Origin: Sinorhizobium sp. B11
Lineage (GTDB): Bacteria > Pseudomonadota > Alphaproteobacteria > Rhizobiales > Rhizobiaceae
DNA length: 64,000 nucleotides
Direction: 5' to 3'
NCBI GenBank assembly: GCA_039725955.1
Contig: CP091033.1
Coordinates: 1,364,001-1,428,000 of the forward strand
Numbering within the stretch: the first letter of the stretch is position 1; each line of letters opens with the position of its first letter. Below, in pieces: positions 27,151-35,210 of this stretch. A model generated the notes under the pieces. The model searched no databases and was not told the DNA's origin. It was given only the letters and a program-made list of their open reading frames with translations. A program made the position numbers and the translations under genes.

Positions 27151-27182
27151 CCGGAAAGCGGTGTTTAGCCACCGCCTTCCGG
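27151..27182 (-). promoter_or_regulatory. intercistronic hairpin after binding-protein gene
   Basis: CCGGAAAGCGGTG (27151-27163) pairs with CACCGCCTTCCGG (27170-27182) with one mismatch and a 6-base loop. It lies between the binding-protein stop (27198) and the large permease start (27126). Probable mRNA-stabilising structure. Confidence 0.55.
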
Positions 27183-27197
27183 CAGAGTGCGTCGATC

Positions 27198-28544
27198 TTA
27201 GCGGATGACGATCTTGTCGCCGAGCGTGCTCTTCAGCTCGCTCTCGGCATCGTTGACGGCGGCGTCGACAGTCTTGGCGCCGGTCCAGGATGCTTCAAGG
27301 TTCTTCCACATGATGTTCCAGTAGGTGCCGAAATCGGAATTGTTCGGCATCGCGTTGGCGTGGGGTAGCAGTCGCTCCGTCGCCTCGCGGGCCCAGCGAT
27401 TGGCGGCGTAGAAATCAACGGCCGATTCGGACTTGGAGACACCGAGATGCGCCGACTTGATAGCGTGCAGCGCATTGGTGCGCGGCTCCGAAGCGATCGT
27501 GATCAGCTGGGCTGCGATCTGCGTGTCCTCGTCGCTATGACCCGATGTCAGCAGGTAAACGAGAGGGTGCGTCAGCGTGTTGGCCTTGCCGCCTTCGCCA
27601 GCCGGAATCAGCGTGAAGGCGATGTTGCCGAAGAAGTCTTTCAGGCCTTCCTGGTTGACCATGCGGGCATAGTGCCAGGTGCCGGCGTCCCAGATGCCGG
27701 CCTTGCCGCTGGAGACTTCCTTCCACCACTGGTCGCCCGGCATGCCGATGTGGTTCTTCTTGGTGACGCCGGAAGCAACGGCATCAGCAAAGAACTGGTA
27801 GGTGCGCTTCATCGCGGCCTTGTCGAAAACGAGTTTGCCGTTCTCTTCCATGACGCCGCCGAAGGAGGTGTAGAACTGCCAGTAGTCAGGACCGTTGCTG
27901 GTGCGCGGATAGAAGCCGTAACCGGGCTGTACGAGGCCCTTGTCCTGCATCTTCTTGGCGTCTTCGAGCAGGTTCTTCATCGTGTACTTGCCGTCCTGGA
28001 CGTTCTTCGGCAGCGCGTCGAGGTCAGCGTCGCTGTAGCCGATCGCCTTCATGTGCGGCTTCCAGAACAGCATCGGGCGGGATTCAGCATCCTGCGGGAT
28101 GCCGTAGACCGAGCCATTGTAGGAGGCGATCTGCATCAGGTTTTCATAGATGTCGTTGAGCGGCCAGGAGTCGAGATCGACATAGTCCTCGATCGGAACG
28201 ATGAGGCCGGCCTGCGACCAGGGAGCGATGTCTTCATGGCCGCTGACGACGATGTTCGGTGCCTTCTTGGCTTCGGCAGCAAGCGTCAGCGCCTGCTTGA
28301 AGTCGTCCCAACCCGAGTAAGGGGTCTTTTCGACGATGATCTTCAGATCTTCGCCCTTCAGCGCAGCTTCTCGCTGAAGCTGCTGAGCAGCGATCTCGAT
28401 GGCATCGAGGCGGTAAACGTCGTTCGGACCAGTACCGCCGGCCCAGACGCTGATGTGAACGTCCTTGGCAAGTGCAAATGCGGAGGTCGAGGCCAGGATT
28501 GCGGCCGCAATAGTGAGGGATTTCAGTGTCGGCAAAATGGTCAT
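27198..28544 (-). CDS. ABC importer substrate-binding protein (SBP_bac_1, UgpB/MalE-like)
   Basis: 448 residues from the ATG at 28544, which has GGGAG nine bases upstream; the ATG at 28553 abuts that site and is less likely. The signal peptide (TLKSLTIAAAILASTSAFAL) is cleaved near ALA-K. The mature protein is a cluster-B extracellular binding protein with KEVSSGKAGIWDAGTWHYAR and YGIPQDAESRPMLFW. First gene of the importer-GDPD-LacI-phosphatase operon. Ligand unknown; the operon points to a phosphodiester or polyol derivative. Signature residues for glycerol-3-phosphate cannot be judged by eye. Confidence 0.9.
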   Translation of the reverse strand: MTILPTLKSLTIAAAILASTSAFALAKDVHISVWAGGTGPNDVYRLDAIEIAAQQLQREAALKGEDLKIIVEKTPYSGWDDFKQALTLAAEAKKAPNIVVSGHEDIAPWSQAGLIVPIEDYVDLDSWPLNDIYENLMQIASYNGSVYGIPQDAESRPMLFWKPHMKAIGYSDADLDALPKNVQDGKYTMKNLLEDAKKMQDKGLVQPGYGFYPRTSNGPDYWQFYTSFGGVMEENGKLVFDKAAMKRTYQFFADAVASGVTKKNHIGMPGDQWWKEVSSGKAGIWDAGTWHYARMVNQEGLKDFFGNIAFTLIPAGEGGKANTLTHPLVYLLTSGHSDEDTQIAAQLITIASEPRTNALHAIKSAHLGVSKSESAVDFYAANRWAREATERLLPHANAMPNNSDFGTYWNIMWKNLEASWTGAKTVDAAVNDAESELKSTLGDKIVIR

Positions 28545-29107
28545 CTTCTTCATCTCCCTGGAAGAACAGTGTGAGGCCTCTTGACGGGTCATCACTGGTG
28601 TTGATGGCCGTTCCAATCGCCCCACGAAAACGTGGCATGTCCCGCTCTAGGGGGCGAACGTAACGACCAAATGACAAAATTGAGCACGTGTGCAAAATTA
28701 TTATGACGATGTTCTGGGCGCGGTCAATTGCCGATCAAAAGACCCAGTCAGTTGCCGGTGGAAATCGCGATCAGACGGCGGCGGAGCGCCGTCCCAGGCT
28801 GGCGATAGGTGGCCCCACATCCGAACGAGTGCCCTTGCCTGCTCATTCCCGATCGGCTAATGATTGCGCCGGAGTTCATCAACAATGGAGGCGTGCAATG
28901 ACAGATATTTCTTCGTCCCGCGCCTCTTTGGCATAGGTCCTCGAAGCTCCAAACCTCGGCCACGTCCGAAACTTTCAAGCTTCACCATCCAGAGATGGCG
29001 TTTTTTTCGCGCGCAGCGTCCGGCTACGGCAACGTCCGCTCGGTATGGCGCTATGCATACTCAGCTTGAAAGAGGGCGGTTCAGATTTCTGGCCGCAGAT
29101 CATCACC
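28545..29107. other. long intergenic region upstream of the importer operon
   Basis: About 560 bases hold the promoter of the leftward importer operon, including the LacI-type palindrome at 28680. Further right there is a GACGGCG/CGCCGTC hairpin at 28774-28793 and a 12-codon frame at 28898-28936 (MTDISSSRASLA) with GGAGG seven bases upstream, too short to call a gene. The remaining sequence has fragmented frames and may be decayed. Confidence 0.5.
28680..28695. promoter_or_regulatory. candidate LacI-family operator
   Basis: TTGAGCACGTGTGCAA: half-sites TTGnnCAC and GTGnnCAA around a central CG, the usual symmetry of LacI-family operators. It lies about 136 bases upstream of the binding-protein start, in the promoter region of the operon that encodes a LacI protein at 22162. 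Binding is inferred. Confidence 0.55.
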
Positions 29108-29290
29108 ATGACCAATCAACACGCCGGCGACAGCCTGGCGGCATCAATGCGCGAGCTTTGCTCGCGATTCAGCTTCAGGGAAATTCTGCTCGCAACCATC
29201 ATAGCCCGATGGAGGCGTCAGCGCATGGCAAACAGCGCCAGCAGTCTGCCTGCATGGTTGCGCCATGACCTTGCCCTGTTCGATGACTAG
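29108..29290 (+). CDS. possible small protein, 60 residues, weakly DUF1127-like
   Basis: An ATG at 29108 opens 60 codons ending at 29290. The middle IIARWRRQRMANSASS and the end LPAWLRHDLALFDD resemble the Arg/Trp-rich core and terminal LxRDLGL-type helix of DUF1127 proteins common in rhizobia, but only loosely. No good ribosome-binding site is visible, and an earlier ATG at 29045 is possible. It converges on the TIM-barrel gene at 29370. It may be a degraded or spurious gene. Confidence 0.3.
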   Translation: MTNQHAGDSLAASMRELCSRFSFREILLATIIARWRRQRMANSASSLPAWLRHDLALFDD

Positions 29291-29369
29291 AGGGCCTAGC
29301 GACGCATATGCAGGGGGCTGTCCGGCAGGGATGGTAGCATTCCTGTCGGTATCCCGGACGTTATGGCCA

Positions 29370-30197
29370 TCAGATCGCGGCCCAGAGATCGAGAAGCATC
29401 TGGCGGAGCAGCAGCGCTTCCGCCCACCGATCGGTACTGTCGTTGCCGTCTCGGCTGGAAATCGCATAGGGCTTCGGACCCAGCTCGCAGGTAAAGACGA
29501 GTTCCGCGTCTGAAGCGGCGCGACCACGCCAATCGCGCATACCGTGGTCCCACCATTGCAGGAAGAGCTCGACCCAGGGCCGGTGGTGCGGGAACGAGAT
29601 TTCGATCTGCACCTGCTCGCGCGATGCGACCCGGCCATGAAAGGCGTGAGCATTGCGGAGAATGCGGTGGATCATGGCATGGTTCTCGGCATCGACAGGA
29701 AAGGCGAACTCGCGGGCGACCATGAAATGCGACAGATCGGCAAGCAGCGGCAGATCCGGCCGCCTGTCCAGCAGATCCAGCGTGAAGAAGAGGTCCGTCG
29801 TCATCCGGTCGCGGTGGGTCTCTATGAAGACGGGAATGCGGGCTTCCTCGGAAAGCCGCATCCAGCCATCGAGGATCGGCAGGCAGTCTTCGACCCGCCG
29901 CATGCGGATATCGGGCTGCAGGTTGATATGGTTGACGGGAAACTCCGAAGCCAGTTCGAGCGGCAGGCGCAGATCCTCGACGGTGCGAGGGAAGCAGACA
30001 GCCTCGATCTTCAGCCCGGTGCCCCGGATCGCGTCATTCAGCGTGACGACATCGGCCCGGTTGGTATAGTGGGCGCTTATGCCGTCGAATCCGGCTTCCG
30101 AGATCATCGCGATATTCTCGCTGAGGCTGCGCTCGTACCCGTCGGTGTGCCGGCGCTCCATGGCCCAGAGTGACTGGAAGATCAGCAGTCTCTGCAT
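29370..30197 (-). CDS. TIM-barrel sugar phosphate isomerase/epimerase family protein (MocC/IolE-like)
   Basis: 275 residues from the ATG at 30197, which overlaps the preceding stop. AP-endonuclease-2/xylose-isomerase-like TIM barrel: ISEAGFDGISAHYTN, PVNHINLQPDIR, the metal-ligand region VFIETHRDRMTTD and LLADLSHFMVAREFAF. Family members act on inositol and sugar derivatives (IolE, IolI, MocC). Last gene of the moc-like operon, so an inosamine- or inositol-derived ketone substrate is plausible but unproven. Confidence 0.8.
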   Translation of the reverse strand: MQRLLIFQSLWAMERRHTDGYERSLSENIAMISEAGFDGISAHYTNRADVVTLNDAIRGTGLKIEAVCFPRTVEDLRLPLELASEFPVNHINLQPDIRMRRVEDCLPILDGWMRLSEEARIPVFIETHRDRMTTDLFFTLDLLDRRPDLPLLADLSHFMVAREFAFPVDAENHAMIHRILRNAHAFHGRVASREQVQIEISFPHHRPWVELFLQWWDHGMRDWRGRAASDAELVFTCELGPKPYAISSRDGNDSTDRWAEALLLRQMLLDLWAAI

Positions 30198-31402
30198 CAC
30201 GCCGCCTTCTCCCTTTTCAGAAGGGCCTTTAGGTTCAGGCCGGGATCGGCAAGTGCGGCCGGATCAGGATGGATACCAGCTGCAATCAGCATTTCTGCGA
30301 GCTTGATATCCCTGGCCAGGGAATTGCCGATACCGAGGCCGGCTGCGGCCACAAGGCGCCCATCGTCCAGATAGAATTCAAGCTCGTTATCGCCGAGCGA
30401 ACGGATCACGCGCTCGTGCGTCGGCTGCGGCAGCCCCACCACCTGCAAGCCGAGGTCATACTGATCGGACCAGAACCAGGGGATCGCGGTAAAAGGCTCA
30501 GCGATGCCGATCATGTTGCGCGCAGCAGTTTCTGCCTGCGCTCTTGCATTCCGCCAGCTCTCGAACCGGGTATGAATTCCGCTTTGCTGGCTCACCGCCG
30601 CACAATCACCCGCTGCAAAGATATCAGGTGCGCTGGTGTGAAGATGGCGATCGGTCAGAATACCGTTCCCGGTCGCCAGCCCAGCTTTCTCAGCGAGCGT
30701 GACTTCCGGCGTCACACCGATGGCACTGACGACCAGATCGGCGCGCACCAGGCTTCCATCACTCAGCAGAACACCATCTTCATCGATGGCGACAACGCCC
30801 CGGCCGAGGTGGAAAATGACGCCTTCCGAGCTGTGCCTGGCATGAAGCTTGTCGGCAAAGCGCGGCGGGACCGCGCGTCCCAGCGGCTTGGGTGCCGCTT
30901 CGATGACGCTGACCGCGATATCTTTTCCGCGAAGGACGGAGGCGAGCTCCATGCCGATCAGGCCGCCGCCGATAATGGCAACGCTACGCGTGATCCCCGC
31001 TTTGGAGAATATCGCTTCGGCATCGGCATGAGTGCGAAAATCGAGCGCACGCCCGGCACCCGGGCAGGCAAGCCTTCTTGGGCGCGCGCCGGTGGCGAGT
31101 AGCAGCTTTTCGTAGACCAGGACCTGCCCGTTGTCCAAGGTGACTGCAGCAGCATCGGCATCCAATTCCGAGACCAACACGCCCCGGAGATATTCGATCT
31201 GGGCTGCAGCTAGCGCATCGTCCGCGCAGATCAGCTTCATCTGGACGGCGCCATCCATCGGTTTCGACAAGGGCGGCCGTTCGTAAGGCAGATGCGGCTC
31301 GGCACCAAGCAGGGCTATTGATCCGGAATATCCGGTCTCGCGCAGGGCGAACGCCGCGCGTGTTCCGCATTCTCCTGCGCCGATGATGACAATGCCGCTC
31401 AT
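30197..31402 (-). CDS. FAD-dependent ferredoxin reductase (MocF-like)
   Basis: 401 residues from the ATG at 31402, with GGAG six bases upstream. Two dinucleotide folds: FAD site IVIIGAGECGTRAAFALRE at the N-terminus and NAD(P) site SVAIIGGGLIGMELASVL in the middle. There is also the second FAD motif (SAPDIFAAGDCAA) and the C-terminal reductase domain with AIPWFWSDQYDLGLQVVGL. These are hallmarks of rubredoxin/putidaredoxin-type ferredoxin reductases. It would pass electrons from NAD(P)H to the Rieske ferredoxin at 32477 and on to the hydroxylase at 32785. This matches MocD-E-F of rhizopine catabolism. Confidence 0.9.
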   Translation of the reverse strand: MSGIVIIGAGECGTRAAFALRETGYSGSIALLGAEPHLPYERPPLSKPMDGAVQMKLICADDALAAAQIEYLRGVLVSELDADAAAVTLDNGQVLVYEKLLLATGARPRRLACPGAGRALDFRTHADAEAIFSKAGITRSVAIIGGGLIGMELASVLRGKDIAVSVIEAAPKPLGRAVPPRFADKLHARHSSEGVIFHLGRGVVAIDEDGVLLSDGSLVRADLVVSAIGVTPEVTLAEKAGLATGNGILTDRHLHTSAPDIFAAGDCAAVSQQSGIHTRFESWRNARAQAETAARNMIGIAEPFTAIPWFWSDQYDLGLQVVGLPQPTHERVIRSLGDNELEFYLDDGRLVAAAGLGIGNSLARDIKLAEMLIAAGIHPDPAALADPGLNLKALLKREKAA

Positions 31403-31421
31403 AAAGCTCTCCATGAAAGGA

Positions 31422-31452
31422 GGCCGGCGCTCGTGAGGAAGAGACGCCGGCC
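31422..31452 (-). promoter_or_regulatory. intercistronic hairpin after binding-protein gene
   Basis: GGCCGGCG (31422-31429) pairs with CGCCGGCC (31445-31452) across a 15-base loop between the binding-protein stop at 31461 and the reductase start at 31402. It is the same kind of element as after the other binding-protein genes of the window. Confidence 0.5.
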
Positions 31453-31460
31453 GGGGAGGA

Positions 31461-32405
31461 TCAGTTCTTTTGCCGGTACTGGTCCATGTTTTCGGGAGTG
31501 ACCAGTTCGAAAGGAGCCCAGACCTCCTTTTCAATGCCCTTTCCTTGAGCGAGCGCAACGGCTGCATCGACGGCGCTCGCCGACTGTCCCTTGGCGTTCT
31601 GGAATACCGTCACGTCCAGATCGCCCGCGGCCATCGCAGCAAGGGCATCCTGCGTCGCATCGATGCCGACGACGACGACGCTGTCCATCGAGACGCCGGT
31701 GGCCTTGAGTGCCTGGATCGCACCGATTGCCATTTCGTCGTTATTGGCAAAGACCGCGTCGATCGGCCGGCCGGCGGTGATCCAGTTGGTTGTCAGATCC
31801 ATGGCGTTCGTGCGCGTCCAAGCCGCCGATTGCTCGTCGGCGATGCTCACGTCTTTGCAGTCGCTCGCCGCAAGCGTTTCCTTGACCGACGATGTGCGAT
31901 CGCGCGAGGCCTGATGTGCGAGATCTCCCATCAGGATATAGGCCTGGGCACTGCTTGCCTTGCCATTCTTCTTCAGGATCTGACAGGCGGCTTCCGCACC
32001 GAGACGCCCGGAGTCGGTTTCCTTGGAGCCGACATAGGCCTGCTTTTGCGGTAGCTGAGCGAGATTTCCCGGCTCAAGGTTGAGATAGACGAGAGGAATA
32101 CCAGCCTTCTCGGCCGCCGCGCTGATGCCAGGCGCTGCGGATGTATCCGCAAGTGTCACGATGATCGCATCGACGCCTGCAGCGATGAAATTGTTCACCT
32201 GATTGAGTTGCTTGGAGACATCGGTCTGAGCGTCCTCGATCTGCAGGGTGACGCCACCCACTTCAGATGCCCTTGCGCTCAGACCTTCTCGCAACAATGT
32301 CTGAAAGTTATTGTCGAAGCTCTGCATCGACACGCCGATGGTCTCGGCCGAGGCAGCACTTGCCGTCAGGGCGACCAGGATGGCCGCCACACAAAATGAC
32401 TTCAT
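31461..32405 (-). CDS. inositol/rhizopine-type periplasmic binding protein (MocB-like)
   Basis: 314 residues from the ATG at 32405 (MKSFCVAAILVALTASAASA, a clear signal peptide). Peripla_BP_4 fold with GVSMQSFDNNFQTLLREGL, GVDAIIVTLADTSAA, PLVYLNLEP and GIDATQDALAAMAAGDLDVT. The family includes RbsB, IbpA (inositol) and MocB (rhizopine). It sits between the Rieske ferredoxin and its reductase, which is unusual for a transport gene and matches moc gene content. No linked ATPase or permease is seen, so it must share a transporter encoded elsewhere. Ligand assignment is inference. Confidence 0.82.
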   Translation of the reverse strand: MKSFCVAAILVALTASAASAETIGVSMQSFDNNFQTLLREGLSARASEVGGVTLQIEDAQTDVSKQLNQVNNFIAAGVDAIIVTLADTSAAPGISAAAEKAGIPLVYLNLEPGNLAQLPQKQAYVGSKETDSGRLGAEAACQILKKNGKASSAQAYILMGDLAHQASRDRTSSVKETLAASDCKDVSIADEQSAAWTRTNAMDLTTNWITAGRPIDAVFANNDEMAIGAIQALKATGVSMDSVVVVGIDATQDALAAMAAGDLDVTVFQNAKGQSASAVDAAVALAQGKGIEKEVWAPFELVTPENMDQYRQKN

Positions 32406-32476
32406 GATTTCCTCCCATGGGTGCCGGGCCACCCCACGCATTCCGGAGGCCACTCAGGCCTGCAAAAGATGCTGGC

Positions 32477-32788
32477 TCAGGCGAGAGCCACGCGCACCTC
32501 CCCGTCGATCACCTCGGCGGGATAGGTCTTCAAATTTTCGCAGGCCGGAAGCCGCAGCGCCTCGCCGGTGCGATAGTCGAAGGCGCCGGAATGTTTGGGA
32601 CATTCCACTTCGAAATCCATGACCAGACCTTCGGCGAGATGGATGGCCTCGTGGGTGCAGAGGCCGGCAGTGCAATAGACGCTGTCATCGGGACCGCGAT
32701 AGATCGCATAGGTGCGGCTGCCGTGATCGAAACGCATAGCGCCTTCCTGTTCGATGTCTTCGAGTTTACAGGCAGTGATCCAGCTCAT
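32477..32788 (-). CDS. Rieske-type 2Fe-2S ferredoxin (MocE-like)
   Basis: 103 residues from the ATG at 32788, overlapping the hydroxylase stop (ATGA). Both cluster-binding motifs are present: C-x-H in GLCTHEAIH and C-x2-H in VECPKHSGAFD, spaced as in Rieske ferredoxins of oxygenase systems (BphF/NdoA type). It is soluble, with no membrane anchor. It would carry electrons from the reductase at 30197 to the di-iron hydroxylase at 32785. Confidence 0.92.
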   Translation of the reverse strand: MSWITACKLEDIEQEGAMRFDHGSRTYAIYRGPDDSVYCTAGLCTHEAIHLAEGLVMDFEVECPKHSGAFDYRTGEALRLPACENLKTYPAEVIDGEVRVALA

Positions 32789-33819
32789 TCGGCTGCTCCC
32801 TTCACTTGCATGCCAGCCTTGCGGGCGGCGAGCTTTTCCTTGCGGCGGCGGTAACGCTCCTGCATGCGCGCCTCGCCTTCGGACGAACCGTCGTGCCAGG
32901 TGCCGAACCACTTATCGAGCGGGATCAATGCATCGCCGTAATTCACCTCGAAATATTTGTGATGCAGGTAATGCGCATAGGCGTGGCTATCGACCAGCGT
33001 GTCCTCGCCGACCTCGACTTTGTCGAAGCCGACATGGCCGGGGATGGCGCCGAAGCCCGCATAGTGCAGCTGGTAGAGCATCAGGATCGGATTGGACGGC
33101 AGGACCAGGTGGTAGAAGGCCGTTCCGAGATAGAGCAGATGCTCGACCGGATGCATGGATAGCGACGACCAGGGCGACGGATTGACAGAGTTATGATGGA
33201 CCGAATGCACCCACTTATAGAGGAAGGGCGTGTGAATGAGCCGGTGTATGCAGAAGAAATGGAACTCGTGGATGATCGGCACCGCCAGCGCGACCAATGC
33301 CAGCGTCCAGGGATGTTCGGCAAAGCTCAGCCATGGCGCGTAACCATTGGCATAGGCCCATAACATGCCTGCTTCGATCGCCGTCCAGATCGTTACCCCC
33401 GACAGGAACGTGCGCAATATATTGTCGAGGTTTTGGCTTTCGAACCAGAAGGCCTTGTTCTTCTGCTCGGAGGGAAATTTGCCATTGTACTTGAAGCGGC
33501 TCTCCTGCCGCTTCAGCACATAGAGATGCAGCTCGAATGCGCCGTAGAACAGGAGTACGCAGACCGCATTGACGGCATATAACCAAGCAATCCAGCCAAT
33601 GCCCGGCGTCCGCATTGTTTCGACGGGCGGAATGACCCAGGCCCAATAGGCAACGGCCGAAGCGGCGAAAATCGCATTCCACGGAAAGAAATAATGCGGC
33701 AGCCATTTCACGACGGCCATCAGCCTCGGCGGAAACGCAAATAGCGGCGCGGTCTCGACCGGCTGGTTCGGCGCCCAGTCGCCGCGCTTGTTGCGCGTGC
33801 CGAATTTCAGATCGTCCAT
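32785..33819 (-). CDS. membrane di-iron fatty acid hydroxylase/sterol desaturase-family oxygenase (MocD-like)
   Basis: 344 residues from the ATG at 33819 (AGGAG before it); the frame upstream is not needed. Four or more membrane segments and the histidine clusters of the integral-membrane di-iron family: HEFHFFCIHRLIH, HSVHHNSVNP, HPVEH and HAYAHYLHHKYFEVNYG. First gene of the operon and coupled by overlap to the Rieske ferredoxin, giving a three-component oxygenase. In rhizopine catabolism MocD with MocE and MocF is proposed to demethylate 3-O-methyl-scyllo-inosamine. That role is inferred here from gene content; the substrate could be another methoxy or alkyl compound. Confidence 0.88.
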   Translation of the reverse strand: MDDLKFGTRNKRGDWAPNQPVETAPLFAFPPRLMAVVKWLPHYFFPWNAIFAASAVAYWAWVIPPVETMRTPGIGWIAWLYAVNAVCVLLFYGAFELHLYVLKRQESRFKYNGKFPSEQKNKAFWFESQNLDNILRTFLSGVTIWTAIEAGMLWAYANGYAPWLSFAEHPWTLALVALAVPIIHEFHFFCIHRLIHTPFLYKWVHSVHHNSVNPSPWSSLSMHPVEHLLYLGTAFYHLVLPSNPILMLYQLHYAGFGAIPGHVGFDKVEVGEDTLVDSHAYAHYLHHKYFEVNYGDALIPLDKWFGTWHDGSSEGEARMQERYRRRKEKLAARKAGMQVKGAAE

Positions 33820-33972
33820 TGCACTCTCCTTCAGGTGGATCCGATATCGGTCCGCGCAGATCTGATGAAGGAGAGCGCCTTCTGCGCCCTGTCCGGTGTC
33901 GCTCCTCGCGACGCTCGGGCTCTCCCCCTGATGCAAAAGTAACAGGAGAGCGCGTCGGAGCCGAAGCCATTC

Positions 33973-33990
33973 TTGATCAAATCAGATCAA
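33973..33990. promoter_or_regulatory. inverted repeat between regulator and oxygenase operon
   Basis: TTGATC-AAATCA-GATCAA, perfect 6-base arms with a 6-base spacer, overlapping the stop codon of the LacI gene and about 155 bases upstream of the hydroxylase start. It could be an operator for the operon or part of a weak stop signal. It lacks the central CG of typical LacI operators, so binding by the neighbour is uncertain. Confidence 0.35.
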
Positions 33991-34988
33991 AGCGCTTCCT
34001 TGGTGATGGTGATGAAACGGATGGGGGCCTGATCCGGCTCGATATCGGTCAGGCCAATGCGGCGCAGGATGAGATCAAGCGATCGCCTGGCTTGCGCTTC
34101 CGGCGCCTGATCGAGGACGACATCCATGATGCCATCCTGAAGTGCCTTGCGGGTGTAGTCCGTCAGTTCGTGGCCGACGAAAAAGATATCGCGCTTGGCG
34201 GCTTGGCGTCGAAGCACATCAATGAGAGCGGAATTGGCGCCGCCGGCATTATAAAGACCGGCCAAGTCCGGATAGGTCTTCAGAGCTGACGCGAGAAGCT
34301 CGGCGCTGATATGCTCCTCATCAAGACCGAAGCCCAGCCACTGGAAGCTGGTGGCACCGGCATGCTCCAGAAAATATTCGGAAAATCCGCGGATACGATC
34401 GCGATGGACCTGATAGATCGGATGGCAGATCGCCACGACAGAGCCCTGCCGGCGGGCCATTCGACCGATGAAGAGTGCTGCAGTGCGTCCGGCAGCATAG
34501 TTGTCGATGGCGACTAATTCGCCCGAGCGATCGGAAGCGCGGGTCACGACATGAACCACAGGCAACCCTTGGGCGACAACCTTGTCCACCGCCGCCTTGA
34601 TGACAGGGTTGCTCGGCACCGCGAGGATGAGGCCCGCGCGCGGCAGGTCGGTCGACAAAATGCGCCTGGCGATCTCCTCGGGCTTCATTTCCTCGGTGAA
34701 GCTGCGATGTACGACGACGAGAGCATCGAGCGTCGCCGCGATCCTCTCGAATGCCTTGGAGAGCCGCTGATAGAATGTGGTCTCAGGGCGAACCATCAGC
34801 ACTTCGATGCGTAAAAGGCCGCGACGCGTATCGGGGAGTGTTCGTGGGTAGTCCAGGCTGCGCGCGGCAATGATCACCTTCTCGACGAGTTCGGGCCGCA
34901 CACCGCCGCGCCCGTTGAGCACGCGCTCGACAGTCGCGGTTCCCACGCCCGCCTGGCGGGCGATATCGCGATAATTCGGCTTGCTCAC
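33987..34988 (-). CDS. LacI-family regulator with sugar-binding-type ligand domain
   Basis: 333 residues from a GTG at 34988 (AAGGA seven bases upstream), giving MSKPNYRDIARQAGVGTATV, the LacI helix-turn-helix. The ligand domain contains GLILAVPSNPVIKAAVDKVV and NAGGANSALIDVLRRQAAKR, the Peripla_BP_4 type used by regulators of inositol and sugar catabolism. It lies directly upstream of, and parallel to, the moc-like operon, so it is the likely regulator. It is not of the GntR/aminotransferase MocR type. An in-frame upstream extension exists but lacks family similarity. Confidence 0.88.
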   Translation of the reverse strand: MSKPNYRDIARQAGVGTATVERVLNGRGGVRPELVEKVIIAARSLDYPRTLPDTRRGLLRIEVLMVRPETTFYQRLSKAFERIAATLDALVVVHRSFTEEMKPEEIARRILSTDLPRAGLILAVPSNPVIKAAVDKVVAQGLPVVHVVTRASDRSGELVAIDNYAAGRTAALFIGRMARRQGSVVAICHPIYQVHRDRIRGFSEYFLEHAGATSFQWLGFGLDEEHISAELLASALKTYPDLAGLYNAGGANSALIDVLRRQAAKRDIFFVGHELTDYTRKALQDGIMDVVLDQAPEAQARRSLDLILRRIGLTDIEPDQAPIRFITITKEAL

Positions 34989-35210
34989 TCTGGAGTCCTT
35001 ATTGCGCAGCTGCCAATTTTTCCAGCAATATCCATGACTTAGAATTTCGGAACAATCCGCGCCACTCAAAAGGACGACCGAAAACGATATTGCGGCAACT
35101 AAGCAATTGAATTCTCTAAAATTTAAATATTAAGTTGGCCCGCAAGTGCGGGAATTCACCGCCGCTTCGCGGCCTCCCTGTCGATTGTCGATCCAGAAGT
35201 ATCCTATCCT

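Noticed and set aside
28864..29268. 134-codon + strand frame upstream of the TIM-barrel gene
   Set aside because: Composition is Arg/Ser/Pro-rich without any motif. It overlaps the more plausible 60-codon frame at 29108 and probably arises by chance.
35139..35152. CCCGCA/TGCGGG repeat upstream of the YbaK gene as a terminator
   Set aside because: The loop is only two to four bases, no T run follows, and no gene ends there on either strand.
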